Below are positions 21,831-33,049 of a DNA stretch of 64,000 nt, in pieces (the first letter of the stretch is position 1; every line of letters begins with the position of its first letter). The position numbers and the translations under genes are program-made. The notes beneath the pieces are model-generated. The model did no database searches. It was not told where the DNA came from and saw only the letters and a program-made list of their open reading frames with translations. Source of the stretch: Acanthosepion pharaonis (taxonomy: Eukaryota > Mollusca > Cephalopoda > Sepiida > Sepiidae); contig CAHIKZ030000249.1 of NCBI GenBank assembly GCA_903632075.3, positions 596,001 to 660,000 of the forward strand, written 5' to 3'.

Positions 21831-22250
21831 TCTCCTTGGAGACTAGCGAGCTTTGCTTTCTGTTTATGAGCAGATATAGCGAAGGTTTTTTTTTTAATTT
21901 TCACTTGCAGGATGATATCAGCCAATGCGATTTGGGTGTCGCATTTAGTTCTTTAGGAAGGCTGCCAATCGGAGAACGCCTGAGCGGACTGGATTACCTC
22001 ACCTGAAGGTATTTCTAACGGATCCTCAAGGTTTTGCGTTGCTTTTCTCAAAACCTATCAACATATCACCCGCGTAGTTCTTCCTTCTGTCATCTTCGCC
22101 TGACAAGTTGGCACTGGTCATTCGGGTAGGATAAACAAAAATGACAGCCTTTATACACGGCGGATACAATGTTCTGCGGCTTCTGATTGGTTAATCTTCT
22201 ATTGGTAGACTATCATTTTGACTAACTCACTAGTCATATATATATATATA
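21831..22250 (-). mobile_element. LTR-like dispersed repeat, minus orientation
   Basis: Reverse complement of about 22050-22237 matches 63820-64000: TCTACCAATAGAAGATTAAC, CAATCAG.AGCCGCAGAACA, TATCCG.CGTGTATAAAGGC, CAACTTGTCAGGCGAA, GACAGAAGGAAGAACTACGC. GTGTATAAAGGC is a TATA box candidate. It abuts (TA)n at 22237-22250. The family is unknown; an LTR or promoter-bearing non-autonomous element is an inference. Confidence 0.6.
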
Positions 22251-22964
22251 CACACAAAAAAGTGTAAAAACTTGCTATGGTGTATATACTTGCTATGAGC
22301 TTAAGTGTTTACAGCGCTTCTTTTAATTGTACTCTAGCGCCACATTTTTGAGATTCAGTCTCCAAATTATTATTATTATTGTTGTTGTTGTTGTTGTTTG
22401 AGTTTCCTTTGTATAGTCTGGGTTGCCTCAAATCTCAACTAGATATTTCAAGAGACTGCAGAGGACCGTGTGGGTTTGGGTATTGTATTAGAAACACGTG
22501 CTAGAATAAGGTCCAACTACAAGAAAATGGCGGACTCTAGTTGTCCAACCAATGATGAAAGGAAAACTAACAAGACCGGTATATATAACAAATATATGTA
22601 TTAAACAACACAATTTTACAATGGTCATAGACAATAACATTTGCGTGTGTGTGAACATTTGTGTTTGTTCTTTGGTGAATGTTTGTACGTACGTATATGT
22701 GTGTATAACGTTCATGGCGTCTCCCATAAATGGGAAGACGCGGATCTTCTAAGAGAGCTTACATTGTAGTCGCTGAAATGAAGAAATGAAAAAGAGAACG
22801 AGGCGAGAAGTCGCCCAGTATTTATAGTGTAGGGAGAGCGCCCCTAGTGAACAATTAGGGAATTAAGCAGAAGCTAACTCCGACAAGACACTTAGAAGAT
22901 GCAAGCCAATAAAGTTCCATGCAATCAGAGAAACAAAAAGATGTAATTGTTGTCACTGCATATT
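22251..22964. other. Unassigned stretch with trinucleotide runs
   Basis: (TTA)n/(TTG)n at about 22367-22398. The rest has no recognised element. Confidence 0.45.
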
Positions 22965-23975
22965 ATTATTGCTATTTATTATTATTAGTGTTTATTATTT
23001 TTATTATTATTATTACTATTTCCTTTGATTTCTGTTGTATACCCATTTCTTTCTGGGTCTCAATCTAGAGACCTAAGGTCAGATAGCGATTTTCCAAGCG
23101 TAGCTTAGATATGGCACAAGGCCGAAAGTAGGGGGCACCCAGTGCGGCTCGAACTCACTACTCAGGCGTAATTGTTCTAGCCAGACAAGCTTGCTAAGCA
23201 TTACGCCGCCTCGAGGAGCCCAACTTAAGGGAACATATAGCTTCATAGCATTTTTCACTGATCATTTTTAAAAACAAAACAAAACTAAGATCACACACGC
23301 TTTACATAGACAAATCTCTTCGTAATATGTGAGCTGTATTTGCGGGTATATTTCTTTGTATTTCTCCAAGTCATGTGCCACCAGGAATCCCTCCAAGGAG
23401 CCTATCGAAATCTTTTCCAATCAATCCGAGGGCTCCAACTACAACTGGAAATATTCATGTGCCACAGTTTTTAGATTTTTACTTCAAGATCCTCGTATTT
23501 TGATAGTTTTTTTTTTTTGAATATCTCAAAGATACATTAAAATCTGCAGGGACAGTCATGTGATGTCTGTGTGATTAGCTTTGATTGTTCTGCCTGCGTA
23601 TATTATAAAGTCCCATAAAATTGTTACAGATCCTAATAAACAGACCTGAGCGATGGCCATACCAATTTCTTCCGGTTTCCTTCCTGTTAATGTTACATAT
23701 TTTACAATGCAGATATTGGTCTACTCTATCATACTAAGTTTTATATACAGTGGATGCCAATACCGTGCAACCTGATATAAGATGGTCAATTGTTTCTGGA
23801 TGTTTATCACAGAACCTGCATTTGGGGTCAACAAAAATTTATAATATTCTTGCTTGGTTATTTCGAGTTGGCAAACATTTGGTCCTGTGCAGCCAGAATA
23901 AATCCTTCGGTTTCAGCTTTTACGTAAACACCTGGCTTGTCTACATCAGTTTGTCTAGGACGGGCAGATTATTGA
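22965..23975 (-). pseudogene. R4/Dong-like LINE, CCHC and endonuclease part
   Basis: On the minus strand the 3' UTR (23005-23082) ends at a (TAA)n tract (22965-23010). Upstream, degenerate coding sequence over 23270-23975 matches the knuckle (C.FCDKHPETIDHL, about 23780-23830), ..VTI..D.IIYAGRTIKAN and the DCPCRF-like equivalent of MAVPADCNVSL near 23540. Numerous stops and indels. A SINE has replaced or interrupted the T-rich part of the UTR. Confidence 0.7.
23083..23225 (-). mobile_element. tRNA-derived SINE inside LINE 3' UTR
   Basis: The minus strand reads GGCGGCGTAATGCTTAGCAA (A box), then GAGTAGTGAGTTCGAGCCGC (B box) and CACTGGGTGCCCCCTACTTT. It lies between the LINE stop region and its ACCTTAGGTCTCTAGATTGA block, so it lies within the older LINE copy. 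The tRNA of origin is not identified. Confidence 0.6.
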
Positions 23976-24483
23976 ATATTAAGAGTTTTATCTTCATTCA
24001 TAATACCTCATAAATAATAGACTATTCCGTTTTGGTCGTGTGGAAAAAGGAAAGAAAAACGCTACTTGGTTTCAATGAGAAAGTGAAAGAAAGAATGAAA
24101 GATAGAGTAGTTTAACTGTTGTTAATTAAAAGTTATCAATTTAAAACTTTTCGCTTGTACCCCCTTACTTCTTAAAATAACAATCACCATTCAGATTTTT
24201 TTTATTGTAAAGTTCAAGGATTTAAAGATGCGATAGGAGAATCTCTACGGATATTTTATTGCCGTCAAACTCACCACAAGCTTATTCAATCATTAACTGA
24301 AGAATTAAGATTCCTCAGAAAATTCAAATAGGAAAACTGGGATTTTTTCATGGATTAAAACTACTTAATATTAATATCATTGTTGTTGTTGTTTTTGTTA
24401 TTTACTCCTAGAGACAAGAAGGTTTTTTTATCAGAAGATACAAACATATGATTTGTTATGCAATCAGTGAGGAAAAATATGTG
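23976..24483. other. No recognisable feature
   Basis: AT-rich spacer. Confidence 0.5.
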
Positions 24484-25117
24484 CCGTATTTGACGGCATG
24501 TAAGACGGACTTTTTTTTACTAAAAATTTCTTTTAAAATTCCCCTGCGTCTTATATGACATATGTAGCTTTAAAATTCGCTATAGTCGGCCCAAATTAGC
24601 TACCTGGCAACTCCTATTTGCTTAGGCTTTAGAGTAACTTTCATATACCCATTGTCATTATTTAAAAGGCGATTATGCAGATTAAAAGTTATTATTGATA
24701 ATATTCATTATATTAATTTCATCATGTTTAATATTAGTACTTTGTTTCACTAAAATTATATGCAATAAATACTAATTATATATTTGTAAACTATATTTGT
24801 TTCATGAATATTTTTCTTGCGATAACTTCCAGTTTCATTGGTGTCATTACAATCTAATTTTGATAGAATAATTATTTCAATAAGACGTTTGCAGATCCTA
24901 TAAAGGATATAATAAAGTTTTTATAGGCTCATGTTTTTCCTATTATCTTTCGTTTATTCGTTTAATTGTAATCATGGCTTGTTTAACCAAAATAATACCT
25001 CATAGATATAACTAGGCTGTACCATTTACTAAAACTTTTACTAATTTTACTAATTACTAATTTTTCTTGATTTACGCTGTTGAAATTGAGGTGCGTCTTA
25101 TACGCCGTCAAATATGG
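24484..25117. mobile_element. MITE with about 25-bp terminal inverted repeats
   Basis: Left end 24484-24508 (CCGTATTTGACGGCATGTAA, then GACGG) and right end 25093-25117 (minus strand CCATATTTGACGGCGTATAA, then GACGC) match in about 21 of 25 positions. The 634-base interior is AT-rich and non-coding, with a third GCGTCTTATATGAC motif near 24546. Superfamily unassigned, and no clear target duplication seen. Confidence 0.8.
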
Positions 25118-26295
25118 TAGTTGTATTCAATGCAGGGAAAGAAATCAACACAAGAGAAATACATCTGGGTAGAGCTTTTGCAATTCATATATTTTAGGGC
25201 TGCCAGATAAAATAATACTCAGAAAATGTTTGACATAACTTATATTTTTGTCGGGAAATTATTTGTTTCTTCTGGCTTCTCTTAATATGTTTACTCTCCT
25301 TTTCTTGATGATAATTGATTTTACGTAGTGGGTTATCATACCAGTAGCGACTGGTAGTATCTCTAACGATCAAGTTTCAGAACATACCCTTAACACATTA
25401 AGACTCTTCTCGGTTTTCTAGTTGATTAATGTTTTCGTTTGAATGGTTACTGTATTTTTGCGGCATCATCGGTTTTCCCACTCTTTTTACAAGTTATTTT
25501 AAAGCTCTCCCTTAACAATGATAAGACAACTAAAATATTCCATTTTCTCTTACTTATTTCTCCTGTAATTTATCCAACATTTTACTGTTTATAACTGTTT
25601 ATTCTTTGATTTTGTGAAACAAGGAAAATTCCTATTTGACAGATTCTCATCTTTTTTGATAAATGGATCTAATGAGATCTCAGGACTGATGATTGCTTTT
25701 GCGTGATTTTGCCCAAATCGATAACTCTGAAGACAGACGGGTTTTATTTTTTGACGCCAATATTTGGCACCAATTTCCTATGAAGATGCTGGTAATCCAC
25801 TTTTTTCTGAATATATAAAAGGAGAGCATTTAAATATTATATTTATAAAATATGTATTTATAAAATATTTATCAACTTTTTTATTGGGCACACGGTGAGA
25901 ATCAAACCCACAACTCAATAATCACAGTCATCAAACAATCCCAAAAAGATTCAGATTTATTACGAAAATATACTTAAACTTCCGGATATGAGAAAAAAAT
26001 TAGGGATTATGATATCCTTTTAGGGAGATATTGCTAAATTCATTCATTTCTGGTTTCGTTTCAATGAAAAACTTGTAGGGACGCAAAGATTGAGAATCGA
26101 CGTTTCGAGCGATCCTGTACATCTTCAGAACACTAAATTCGATATATTATCGTTTTTGTGGATATAAATCCTGAAATATTTCCTGGAGATGGATTACTAA
26201 AAATGTTTGCTTTATTCCCAAAATGTTTAGAATGGAACGTGAACACCTTTTCATTTTTAATGATGACAGGCTGAGATTCATTTAAACAACCCCCC

Positions 26296-26297
<2 letters not shown>
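25118..26297. other. Unassigned AT-rich stretch
   Basis: A motif near 26100 (GACGTTTCGAGCGATCCTGT, CATCTTCAG) resembles terminal parts of Penelope-like elements, but is too short to call. Confidence 0.4.
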
Positions 26298-26382
<85 letters not shown>

Positions 26383-26440
26383 GGGAGTAATCAAGGTTAC
26401 ATTTTTCGATCACCATGTTAGGTTAGGTTAGGTTAGGTTA
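26298..26440. repeat. (TA)n, (GA)n and (TTAGG)4
   Basis: (TA)n at about 26298-26325 and (GA)n at 26333-26388 with few breaks. Four TTAGG units follow at about 26418-26437. Four units of TTAGG are too few to imply a telomere. Confidence 0.9.
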
Positions 26441-26443
26441 TGG

Positions 26444-26565
26444 TCTGATGATTGCGTTCAATCATAAAACAGATTCTCGTTGCTGAACTTAGTATGCAGT
26501 TTTATATTTACAAACGCTCTATCCCTGATATAAAGTACTTTTGCACATAAATATAGCGTGCCTTA

Positions 26566-26617
<52 letters not shown>
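26444..26617 (+). repeat. Dispersed repeat A copy
   Basis: TGATGATTGCGTTCAATCAT, AAAACAGATTCTCGTTGCTG, GCTCTATCCCTGATATAAAG, ATAAATATAGCGTGCCTTAA, then (TA)n at 26569-26616. More diverged than other copies. Confidence 0.7.
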
Positions 26618-26619
<2 letters not shown>

Positions 26620-26891
26620 TAGCATATTGCCATTCAACGAAGTTTGGTTAGATAATCTAAACATATTATGCTTATTTATTTTTATTTTAATCCTCTCAAA
26701 TTCACGACTATTTATTGGTGGTGTTACAAAACTGATTAAGAAACATACCGTAGTTGTGGGTATTTCTTTTATTTTCCCAAGTACTTTCCATCTCATTCAA
26801 AATCATATTTAGAAGTGAATTGCTAAGGCAAAACATAATGTAATTGGTAGTTGTGACTTTTGTTTTGTAGATCGGCATGAAACACGCTTTG

Positions 26892-26945
<54 letters not shown>

Positions 26946-26995
26946 GAATAAAAAAAGAACAGTAAGATATAAAATCCCATATTTTAAAAATTTAT

Positions 26996-27052
<57 letters not shown>

Positions 27053-27339
27053 AACGCGATCCGTTATGGTTAATTCAAAATTAAAATTATCAAAACTTGA
27101 TTAATATTTGTAATTAAGAGAATGACAATTTAAGTATTTTAAAACATTGCAGTTAAAATTGTTGTTGTTTTTTTAAATTACAATTTAGGTATTTTAAAAT
27201 CTTGCTGTTCCTATATTTATAATTAATATTATTTAATGTCGGTTGTATTTTTCTTATATAAATAGTTTCAAGAATTTGAAATGTTGTTTTTTATTTTCAT
27301 AGTGGAGTATACTTGTATTGTCAGTTAATATATTTCTAA
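26618..27339. repeat. AT-rich DNA with two long (TA)n tracts
   Basis: (TA)n at about 26893-26945 and 27001-27048. No recognised element in the remainder. Confidence 0.7.
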
Positions 27340-27545
27340 ATAGTAATTGTGAACAAGAATGTTCTTTTAAATGTTGAGAGCTTGAATCCAATACAAGAAT
27401 GTAAAATCATAAAAAAAACGTTAACTTCTTACATTGCTAATACATGCCTCACACACTCCCGCAGGTTAACTTGTCACTTATTGAAATTTAGTGCAGTTCA
27501 TGAACATATCAATCATCACATCAGAGACAACTAAAATATTTTATG
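27340..27545 (+). pseudogene. Penelope-like element, C-terminal fragment
   Basis: Translation gives SRRLTCHLLKFSAVHEHINH (about 27457-27520), a motif I associate with the C-terminal part of Penelope-like retroelements (LSRRLTCHLS followed by an acidic/His stretch). A similar motif (LSRHLTLHLSDHSSIRTHLN) is at about 33680-33740. Short and broken. Confidence 0.45.
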
Positions 27546-27589
27546 TTATTTTTTAATTTTTTGTCTATGTTGATTTACAGAGGGACACT

Positions 27590-27880
27590 AAGTAAACCAT
27601 GGGCTAAATATTTGAGCAATGAGGAAGTTTTAAGGATAAGTTAAACAAAAAATGACGAATTAGGATCCATAATGAGAAAAGTCGGCTTGGAGAATTTGAC
27701 ACTCACAAGAGGAAGACAGGGAGAAACCTGTCTAAGAGGGCTTGGCATAACATGGGCCGGCAGAGATGGTGAAAAGACAAATGTTAATAAGAGCGACAAT
27801 GAATAGGAAGTTGTGGAAGGCCATGTTCGTCCCCGTCTTGAGAGTACATGGCAAATAGAAGAATGAATTAGCGTTGGTTG
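27590..27880 (+). pseudogene. RTE-like LINE, 3' fragment
   Basis: Starts at WAKYLSNEEVL (compare WTEHVSNEEVLKEI at 61265), then MRKVGLENLTLTRGRQG and, after a frame change, a terminal GTW-type motif near 27848. Same family and order as 43375-44175. 5'-truncated and stop-containing. Confidence 0.6.
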
Positions 27881-28057
27881 GATCTTCTTGATAACCGTTG
27901 AAGATTTCGGCATTATTGTCGAATCTCATCTCATATTGCTAATTCGAAAAGGTTATTTTGTGCTACTTTTGTTATAGTCATTCCTGGGATTTTATTATAT
28001 TTAGTTTTGGATTGGTTAATAGTAAAACTCAGTTAACTCCCTTTTTAAAATGATGCA

Positions 28058-28335
28058 GATTTGCGCCCATATCACGTTAAAACATCGGCTTCCGTACGAT
28101 CATCGGAGTTAAGCAACGTAGAACCTGGCCAGTACCTAGATGGGTGGCCAGATACCGTAAGAGTGAATGTGCGGGTAATAGATTGGATAATGGTTCGGAA
28201 TTGTTAATCGGAGAGTCAAGTCCCAATTCCAGTTGGGTTTGTTATGTTCACTTACGCGTAAATATCCTTCAGAAGTGTATGAAAGGGTGGTAGCACCTTT
28301 TCGGATCCCAGCTATGCACAAAGAATGCCCCCTCC
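28058..28335 (+). mobile_element. 5S rRNA-headed SINE, copy 1
   Basis: 28065-28170 resembles 5S rRNA: CCCATATCACGTTAAAACAT, CGATCATCGGAGTTAAGCAA, CGTAGAACCTGGCCAGTACC, TAGATGGGTGGCC. The body (GTGCGGGTAATAGATT, ATCGGAGAGTCAAGTCCCAA, TTACGCGTAAATAT) is shared with the copy at 60430-60712. The 5S part would supply the RNA polymerase III internal promoter. The 3' part of the 5S is altered, so a working 5S gene is unlikely. Confidence 0.75.
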
Positions 28336-28576
28336 CCAAAAAAACAACAGTACGTGAATTTATAATAAAATGAGCAATAATACATTTTTTATAGCAAAAT
28401 TACAATCAATGCAAAAAAAAAAAAAAAAAAAAAATTAAAAATGCAATTTTATAGTAAAATTACCAACAGTAAATTGTTTGATCTCAAATATATATATATA
28501 TATGTGTGTAAAAATATACAGAAAATAGGAAAGAACTCGTTAGGTAAATAATGTAGCGTTGGAATCATGTTTTTAA

Positions 28577-28636
<60 letters not shown>

Positions 28637-28640
28637 TTTA
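28336..28640. repeat. Poly-A and (TA)n tracts
   Basis: Poly-A of about 22 at 28412-28433, (TA)n at about 28488-28504 and 28579-28634. No gene. Confidence 0.8.
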
Positions 28641-28735
28641 TTCGAAAATTATAACATAAAAATGTTACACAATAACTACAAACATAGCCATTTTGTTTCA
28701 ACACTTTTGGTGTCTTATCAAGTGATGGTGTTGAA
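28641..28735 (+). repeat. Degenerate copy of the 18767 palindrome element
   Basis: CATAGCCATTTTGTTTCAAC, then GGTGTCTTATCAAGTGATGG and TGTTGAA match the left arm and loop of 18767-18877, but the right arm is lost after GTTGAA. Confidence 0.75.
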
Positions 28736-28950
28736 TGTAGAATAAAGGGTTTTAAAAAATTCAAATCAATCGAACATCCCTCGCTAGGGGGAAACGCTGT
28801 TACATAAGCTTGAATGACCAAACAAAATACAAGCATACGAGAATTCAAAAAACTTGACAACGATCTTTGGTTATAATAATTATTTAATGCCTTACTGTTT
28901 CATATTGCTTCCAATGTTTTTTTTTTATTATTTGGGTTTTCTAGTGTAGT

Positions 28951-28984
28951 TGTACGTAATTTTATGCTTTCAGGATAAAGGTGT

Positions 28985-29045
<61 letters not shown>

Positions 29046-29076
29046 CCTTTATCCTGAAAGCATAAAATTACGTACA
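28951..29076. repeat. 32-bp inverted repeat around (TA)n
   Basis: Left arm 28951-28982 (TGTACGTAATTTTATGCTTT...) and right arm 29045-29076 are exact reverse complements, separated by a (TA)n tract. Outside the arms, CTAGTG (28941) and CACTAG (about 29116) hint that the palindrome was once longer. Confidence 0.9.
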
Positions 29077-30469
29077 AAATATTCAGATTTCGACAATAAA
29101 TAACCCATAAGCCACTAGAAAAAAATCAATGAAACGAACCAAAGGTATGAATCCTCTCTCCCCACCAGCAATAGGTTAAATTAGTAAGGCTTGTATCGCT
29201 CAATCATGATTATCCCCTCCCACCCAAATTATTACAATCTAAAAATATTTTCTGGCTTTAAATAAGCTGCATAGGGTTAATAAGGCGCAGAGAACGAACC
29301 ACCAATCAATCAATCTAATTTCTAGAAACTGCGCCCTCTATACCAGCCGAGAAAAAGTAAAATGAACATATAAAATCGCGTGGTGAAGATAAGTCTGATA
29401 AAAGTCATCGGGTCTGTGATAGTTGGCTAATTTCCAATAAACAATTAAAAAATGGGATTTTCACCTAGAGATGTAAATCTGTCAAAAGCAGAACACACAC
29501 ACACACACAAAAAAAGCTTTTGAAAAAGCAAATATTTACAGGATGAAATATATTATTTCAGAAGGAGAAAAAAATTCACTTTACAATCAAAATAAAGAAT
29601 AAAACTAAACAAGTGAAAAACCATCGCCAAAATATAAACAGAAGACATTAATTTCAAAATATTATTACCTTTTTTTGTCGATTAAAAAATCGCATTATTC
29701 AGTTGTTCGTTTTTATATATTTCTACTTATATTTCATTTTAAAGCTCGATATAATTATTTCTTTTATTTTTAATTTGCTAAAAATTGTTTATGAGCCAAT
29801 ATTCTTGCCGAAGGAATTTACATTCTTCGCCGCTGAAAGGAGTGTTTTTTTTTTATTCAGTTCTTATGAAAGAAAAACAAAAACTTTTTTCTTCATTAAC
29901 AGAGAATCGAAACTTTTTCTATCGATAATCATCTTCGTGTTGTTTGACTTATGTTGCTATGGTTAAATATAAAAAAAAAAAACAGACAATATAATAAAGG
30001 CGAGAGACAGAGAGAAAACCAACTGTGAACGAAACAAAGAGTGTGGAGACAATAAATGAAAGGGAAAGCAATCTGGGAGAGAGGGAATGTAAAAGAAAGG
30101 AGAAAGAGATGAGGGGGAAAAGGAAGCGAAAAACGAGAAGGAAATTGATAAAAAAGCATAACAAAAGAAAGAAAAACAAGGAAAATGAAGAAGAAGTGAA
30201 AAAATAAACAAGAGATGAAGGAATAAAATGTAACGAAACAGTCTGAAAAGCAATAAGCAAAGAGAAAAGGAACGATTACGGGGTGCAAGAAAGAATAAAA
30301 GGACAATACGAGAGAGAAGAACCCCCCCCCAAAAAAAAGAAGAAAATAAAACAATCTGAAAAAAAAAGGAGACACACAACCAGAACGGAAACCAAATAGA
30401 GAAAACGAAACAAGCTGCAACGTGGGGAACATGAAACAATCTTAGAAAAAAAGAAACACTTTAAGTATA
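29077..30469. other. Unassigned DNA, purine-rich in second half
   Basis: 29948-30440 is strongly A/G-rich on the plus strand and gives Phe/Ser/Leu-rich minus frames that I treat as composition artefacts. No domain seen. Confidence 0.55.
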
Positions 30470-31500
30470 ACTAAAGAGTTTAAAAAAAAGAAACATTTTG
30501 ACAGAGTCGAAGTAATCTTGGAATAATAAAACAATCTGACAGTGAGTTGAAATGCGAGAAAAAAGAAACAATTTGACGGAGTCGAAGCAATATTTGAATA
30601 ATAAAACAATCTGACAGTGAGTTGAAATACGAGAAAAAAGAAACAATTTGACAGAGTCGAAGCAATCTTGGAATATGATGTGGACCCAAAGTTGGGACCA
30701 CGGAAGAAAAACACGGAACACGGATTAGAGGTCAGAAAGATATATTAAACAAAAAGGTTACAAAGATAGTGTAAGTGTAAGCGGAGCTTACTATGTGCTA
30801 GTATCCAATATTGGTAGTCGTACTCGGCTGATACTACGGTATTAGAATACTCCTCCTCTTCTTCTTCTTCTACGTAATCTTCTTCTTCTTCTTCTTCTTC
30901 TTCTTCTTCTTCTTCTCCTCCTCCTCCTCCTCTTCCTCCTCCTCCTCCTCTGTAGAGTGTTATGTCGCATACTTTATATAGTCCTGGAAGAGTCCATGTT
31001 GTAGGTATGTTACGGTCTCACAATAGAATAATAAAACAATTTAACAGTGAGTTGAAATGCGAGAAAAAAGAAACAGTTTGACAGAGTCGAAGCAATCTTA
31101 GAATAATAAAACCATCTGACAGTGAGTTAAATGCGAGAAAAAAGAAACCATTTGACAGAGCTGAATCAATCTTAGAATAATAAAACAATCTAAATATGAG
31201 TTGAAATGCGAGAAAAAGAAAATTTTGCAGAGAATCAATCTTTTGTAAAAAAAAACATGAGTTTGACAGAGTCGAATCAATCTTGTAATAATAAAACAAT
31301 CTAAATATGAGTTGAAATGCGAGAAAAAAGAAACATTTTGACAGAGTCGAATCAATCTTGTAATAATAAAACAATCTAAAAATGAGTTGAAATGCGAGAA
31401 AAAATAAACAATTTGACAGAATCGAAGCAATCTTGTAATAATAAAACAATCTGACAGTAAGTTGAAATGCGAAGAAAAAGAAACAATCTGACCAAAACGA
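30470..31500 (-). repeat. 75-bp tandem repeat array, interrupted
   Basis: Units of 75 bases with GAATAATAAAACAATCTGAC, AGTGAGTTGAAATGCGAGAA, AAAAGAAACAATTTGACAGA and GTCGAAGCAATCTT. Starts fall at 30521, 30596 and 30671, and the array resumes at 31025 with about six further units of varying length. 30679-31022 is a foreign insert. Minus frames read as Phe/Ser-rich repeats but show no family. Confidence 0.85.
30679..31022 (-). mobile_element. Short LTR-like insertion in the 75-bp array
   Basis: On the minus strand it begins TGTGAGACCGTAACATACCT and ends TTTGGGTCCACA (TG...CA). An apparent TATA box ACTATATAAAG lies near 30975. The interior carries (GAA)n/(GGA)n at about 30848-30950. The array is colinear on both sides, so this is an insertion. 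Flanking ATGA and ATAG are not a clean duplication, so the LTR assignment is tentative. Confidence 0.5.
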
Positions 31501-32114
31501 AACAGCACCAAAATGAAAATGTGGAAGTTGAAACAATCTTGAAAAAAGCCTTGAGAAAAAAAGACCTTAATACCGAATTTCTCTGTGTACATATCGAAGA
31601 AGTGTAAAACTACACAACCGGTACAAGATCATAGAAAATGGAATTTCGTACTCCGCGATATCCCAAAATGTTGAACAGTAATTTTCTTATGCCAGATAAT
31701 AGTGAAGAAATAGGCTTGAATTTTTTTCTGACAGTTTTTCAATTGGCATGACATATTTGAATTCAAATGATAATTTGTTTTTCGAACGGAAATCTCTTTA
31801 ATCGAACCGCGTACTGACATCACTGTCGAGTCAGTTAATTAAAAAGTGTGTATGTTGTAAACCTAAAGTTTAATTTCTAAAATAAGCTTCTATTGTCTTC
31901 GGAGCAAAAGTCGGAACAAATTTAAAATCTTGACAATGTGAAGAAATCCACTGATGGTTCTTGCCCACTCCTGACATTTCCTGTCAGATGTCAAAGATTT
32001 CGTAGCAAGTTCAGTTTCGAAATAACGTGGAAATAATTTCAAAATTATATTAACCGATTAAAGAACTTTCAAACAGAAGAGAAACTGCACCGATCTGCTT
32101 TTATTAATTCTTTA
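31501..32114. other. No recognisable feature
   Basis: AT-rich. Nothing recognised. Confidence 0.5.
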
Positions 32115-32541
32115 AGGAAATATCACTAATAATATTTGGCGGCATTGATATATGCTACAAATACTTCCATGGAAATTGCTCCGAGGAGCTGCATTCGCTC
32201 GTTCCCAGACGTCACGAGTTCCAGCGCCTCACGATGCTGGCATCCCGCTCTCACCCCTTCACTGTCGAAACTCCTAAATATAGCCGTCTCTTCTACTCTA
32301 ATAGCTTCATGTCTCGCACCTCTCGCCTGTGGAACTCCCTTCCCTTTTCCTGTTTCCCTGTGAGCTATAATCTCCAGCTATTCAATTGTAATATCAATCG
32401 ACATCTCCAGTTGCCTTGATCTATCCACTACTCTCATCCTTTCTTCTATCACTCCTATCTGATCTTGCTCTAAATTTTCTGTAACTCCTTGCGTCCTAGT
32501 GGCTTCCCGCCTTGCTTGGGGTGAAATGCTTAAAAAATATA
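32115..32541 (+). pseudogene. Jockey-like LINE, C-terminus and 3' UTR
   Basis: Encodes ELHSLVPRRHEFQR, then in a second frame SRSHPFTVETP, MSRTSRLWNSLPFSCFPVSY and LFNCNINRHLQL with a stop at about 32420. This is the ending of the RT ORF of Jockey-type LINEs (PRTS.LWNSLP..CFP..YN). A 3' UTR (GTGGCTTCCCGCCTTGCTTG, GGGTGAAATGCTTAAAAAA) ends in A/TA-rich sequence. 5'-truncated, with one frameshift. The RT core of a related copy is at 62945-63806. Confidence 0.75.
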
Positions 32542-33049
32542 TATATATTTTGAAGATCAAAGTTGTCTGGAAAGCTCTAGACAAGAAGAGTTCCAAAAGA
32601 GAGAAATACGAGAGAAGAAACTGTTAGCATAGAACTTACGGTTACATTTCAATTGTAGAGTGATGAGACCTAGCTGTCAATCTAGTACTGCACTTACATT
32701 CATTAAGTCGAGATACAAATGTGGAAATCTAATCAGAAAAAAGAACAATACAGTATTTATAGAAAAGGCACAGGGACGGTACATCACAGCAGTGGGAAAG
32801 TGACTGAAGCCACGCTGCCAAGTCAGGACCGATAACATTGCAGATTCATCTTTGGATTTTATCAAGAATATCTACAGATACAGCAGACACACCAGTCCAG
32901 ATGTGGGAGTAATATTAAATGCATAGGCGAATGGTAAACATATAAATGTCTAAGCCGTTAGGGTTGTGGCGAAAAAAATTGCCTACAGGCCACAGTGAAC
33001 CAACTTCTTCTGTGGTATGCTAGACCATTTTTGTATATATATATAAATT
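32542..33049. other. No recognisable feature
   Basis: No element recognised. A short (TA)n run occurs near 33036. Confidence 0.45.

Noticed and set aside
26098..26135. Penelope terminal motif
   Set aside because: Too short and with no coding sequence or matching copy next to it.
26418..26440. TTAGG units as telomeric DNA
   Set aside because: Only four units, inside ordinary repeat DNA, and TTAGG is not the usual mollusc telomere.
30442..31592. Phe/Ser-rich minus-strand protein repeats
   Set aside because: The 75-bp period keeps frames open in several registers, the array is interrupted by an insert, and no family is recognised.
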